Assembly (NCBI RefSeq): GCF_022201045.2 | Contig: NC_068560.1 | Location: 31,947,501 to 32,011,500, forward strand | DNA length: 64,000 nucleotides | Source of the DNA: Citrus sinensis | Lineage: Eukaryota > Streptophyta > Magnoliopsida > Sapindales > Rutaceae | Direction of reading: 5' to 3' | Part shown: positions 63,233 to 64,000 of the stretch, in pieces | How positions within the stretch are numbered: position 1 is the stretch's first letter | Layout: each line of letters begins with the position of its first letter | The notes under the pieces: model-generated | The model's database searches: none | Seen by the model: only the letters and a program-made list of their open reading frames with translations | What the model was told of the DNA's origin: nothing | Position numbers and translations under genes: made by a program

Positions 63233-64000
63233 CTATTTTGATGGTTGGATATGGGCATTTCAAGTAGAATTTTGTGAAATAACATAAATACCATTCAACA
63301 TTTTGCTACTTTCCACATTCCATCTACAGAATATCAAATTAAGAAAAAAAGGCATGTGTTTATTGAAAATAGAAACAAGGATACTTCTATCTCCAAAATT
63401 TAGAGAAATGATCATGTAAACCTTTAAGTTTTCAATAAGGGACACTAAGACTCCCTTTTGATTATAATACTTTCAATTAATAATAATTAAAAATTGACTT
63501 TAAATTTTTGTAATAAATATAAATATAATTAAACAGTTTAATTTGTCTAATAGAAGAATAACATTAGAATATTTTTAATATATAAACTAATTTTTAAATG
63601 TAAATTATTATCTTTATTTTAAAATATATTTGTATTTATTATAAAAATTTTAAATAAATCTTTGAGCTAAATAGATTTCACAATTAATAAAATATATCTC
63701 ATGTATTAATAAAATTAAAATTATTTTATATAATATTGAAAATAAATTAAATTTTTATATATTTATTTTAATATTGTGTTTTTATTTTTTTATAAAATCT
63801 AGTTTAATGCACTATAAGATTGTAAATTATTAAACATTTTTGAAATACTGAAATTATTTGAAAATATGTGTATACATATTGCTATTTTTGCATTTTATTA
63901 ATATTATACTTCTACTTATTTTAAAATATTAGAGTCAATTTTTTTAAGTTAATAGAGTCAAAGGGTATTTTAATATATAAAAAAAAAGAGTCTTGACATT

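Larger units (their letters stand above)
59702..64000. other. CRY1 upstream region and AT-rich gene-free end
   Basis: The first several hundred bases are the CRY1 5' UTR and promoter. A TTA-type microsatellite follows, then AT-rich DNA with an old relative of the hAT-type element and a second hAT-like element. From 63430 to the end the DNA is extremely AT-rich. No coding exon is supported; short frames at 61258-61458 and 63034-63294 fall in repetitive DNA. Confidence 0.6.

Overview
This window is nuclear DNA from a flowering plant, most likely a woody eudicot. The genes have short exons with GT-AG introns, introns and spacers are AT-rich, and the spacers hold small transposons and microsatellites. 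The proteins closely match Arabidopsis families. A Citrus-like rosid fits the overall look, but I cannot fix the genus from sequence alone. Exon boundaries below were read by hand: each junction has GT/AG, keeps frame, and agrees with the protein family.

Layout, left to right. 1-4271 (+): 5'-truncated QUA2/TSD2-like pectin methyltransferase. 5357-5450 (+): intron-containing tRNA-Tyr(GUA). 5706-6887 (+): single-exon PORR-domain organelle RNA-binding protein. 9590-12033 (-): leucine-rich-repeat protein. 12.0-20.3 kb: gene-free, with several MITEs and a hAT-type element with a clear target-site duplication. 20289-25417 (+): MBD8-like methyl-CpG-binding-domain protein with three AT-hooks. 26760-28974 (+): APR-like thioredoxin-fold membrane protein. 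30173-32251 (-): NSE3, the MAGE-domain subunit of SMC5/6. 34338-37554 (+): epsilon-group 14-3-3. 40390-41640 (+): alpha/beta-hydrolase. 44113-47808 (-): PP2C phosphatase. 48-53.5 kb: gene-free, with two related SINEs. 53577-54852 (+): NIP aquaporin of subgroup I type. 55839-59701 (-): cryptochrome 1. 59.7-64 kb: gene-free and AT-rich, with an old hAT relative and a second hAT-like element.

The genes do not form a pathway; each has its own promoter. What links them is ancestry. From memory of the Arabidopsis map, the set recalls three neighbourhoods: At1g78200-At1g78240 (PP2C, hydrolase, 14-3-3, LRR, QUA2), At1g34750-At1g34780 (PP2C, 14-3-3, NSE3, APRL) and At4g08920-At4g08940 (CRY1, APRL, PORR). 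The window looks like the unfractionated ancestral order, later split between duplicated blocks in Arabidopsis.

I found no virus, CRISPR array, prokaryotic island, biosynthetic cluster or convincingly new molecular system. The most informative unusual items are the merged synteny, a SINE pair plus a third SINE with target-site duplications, a tandem duplication inside a PP2C intron, a one-codon last exon in the 14-3-3 gene, and two GC-rich islets of unknown origin.
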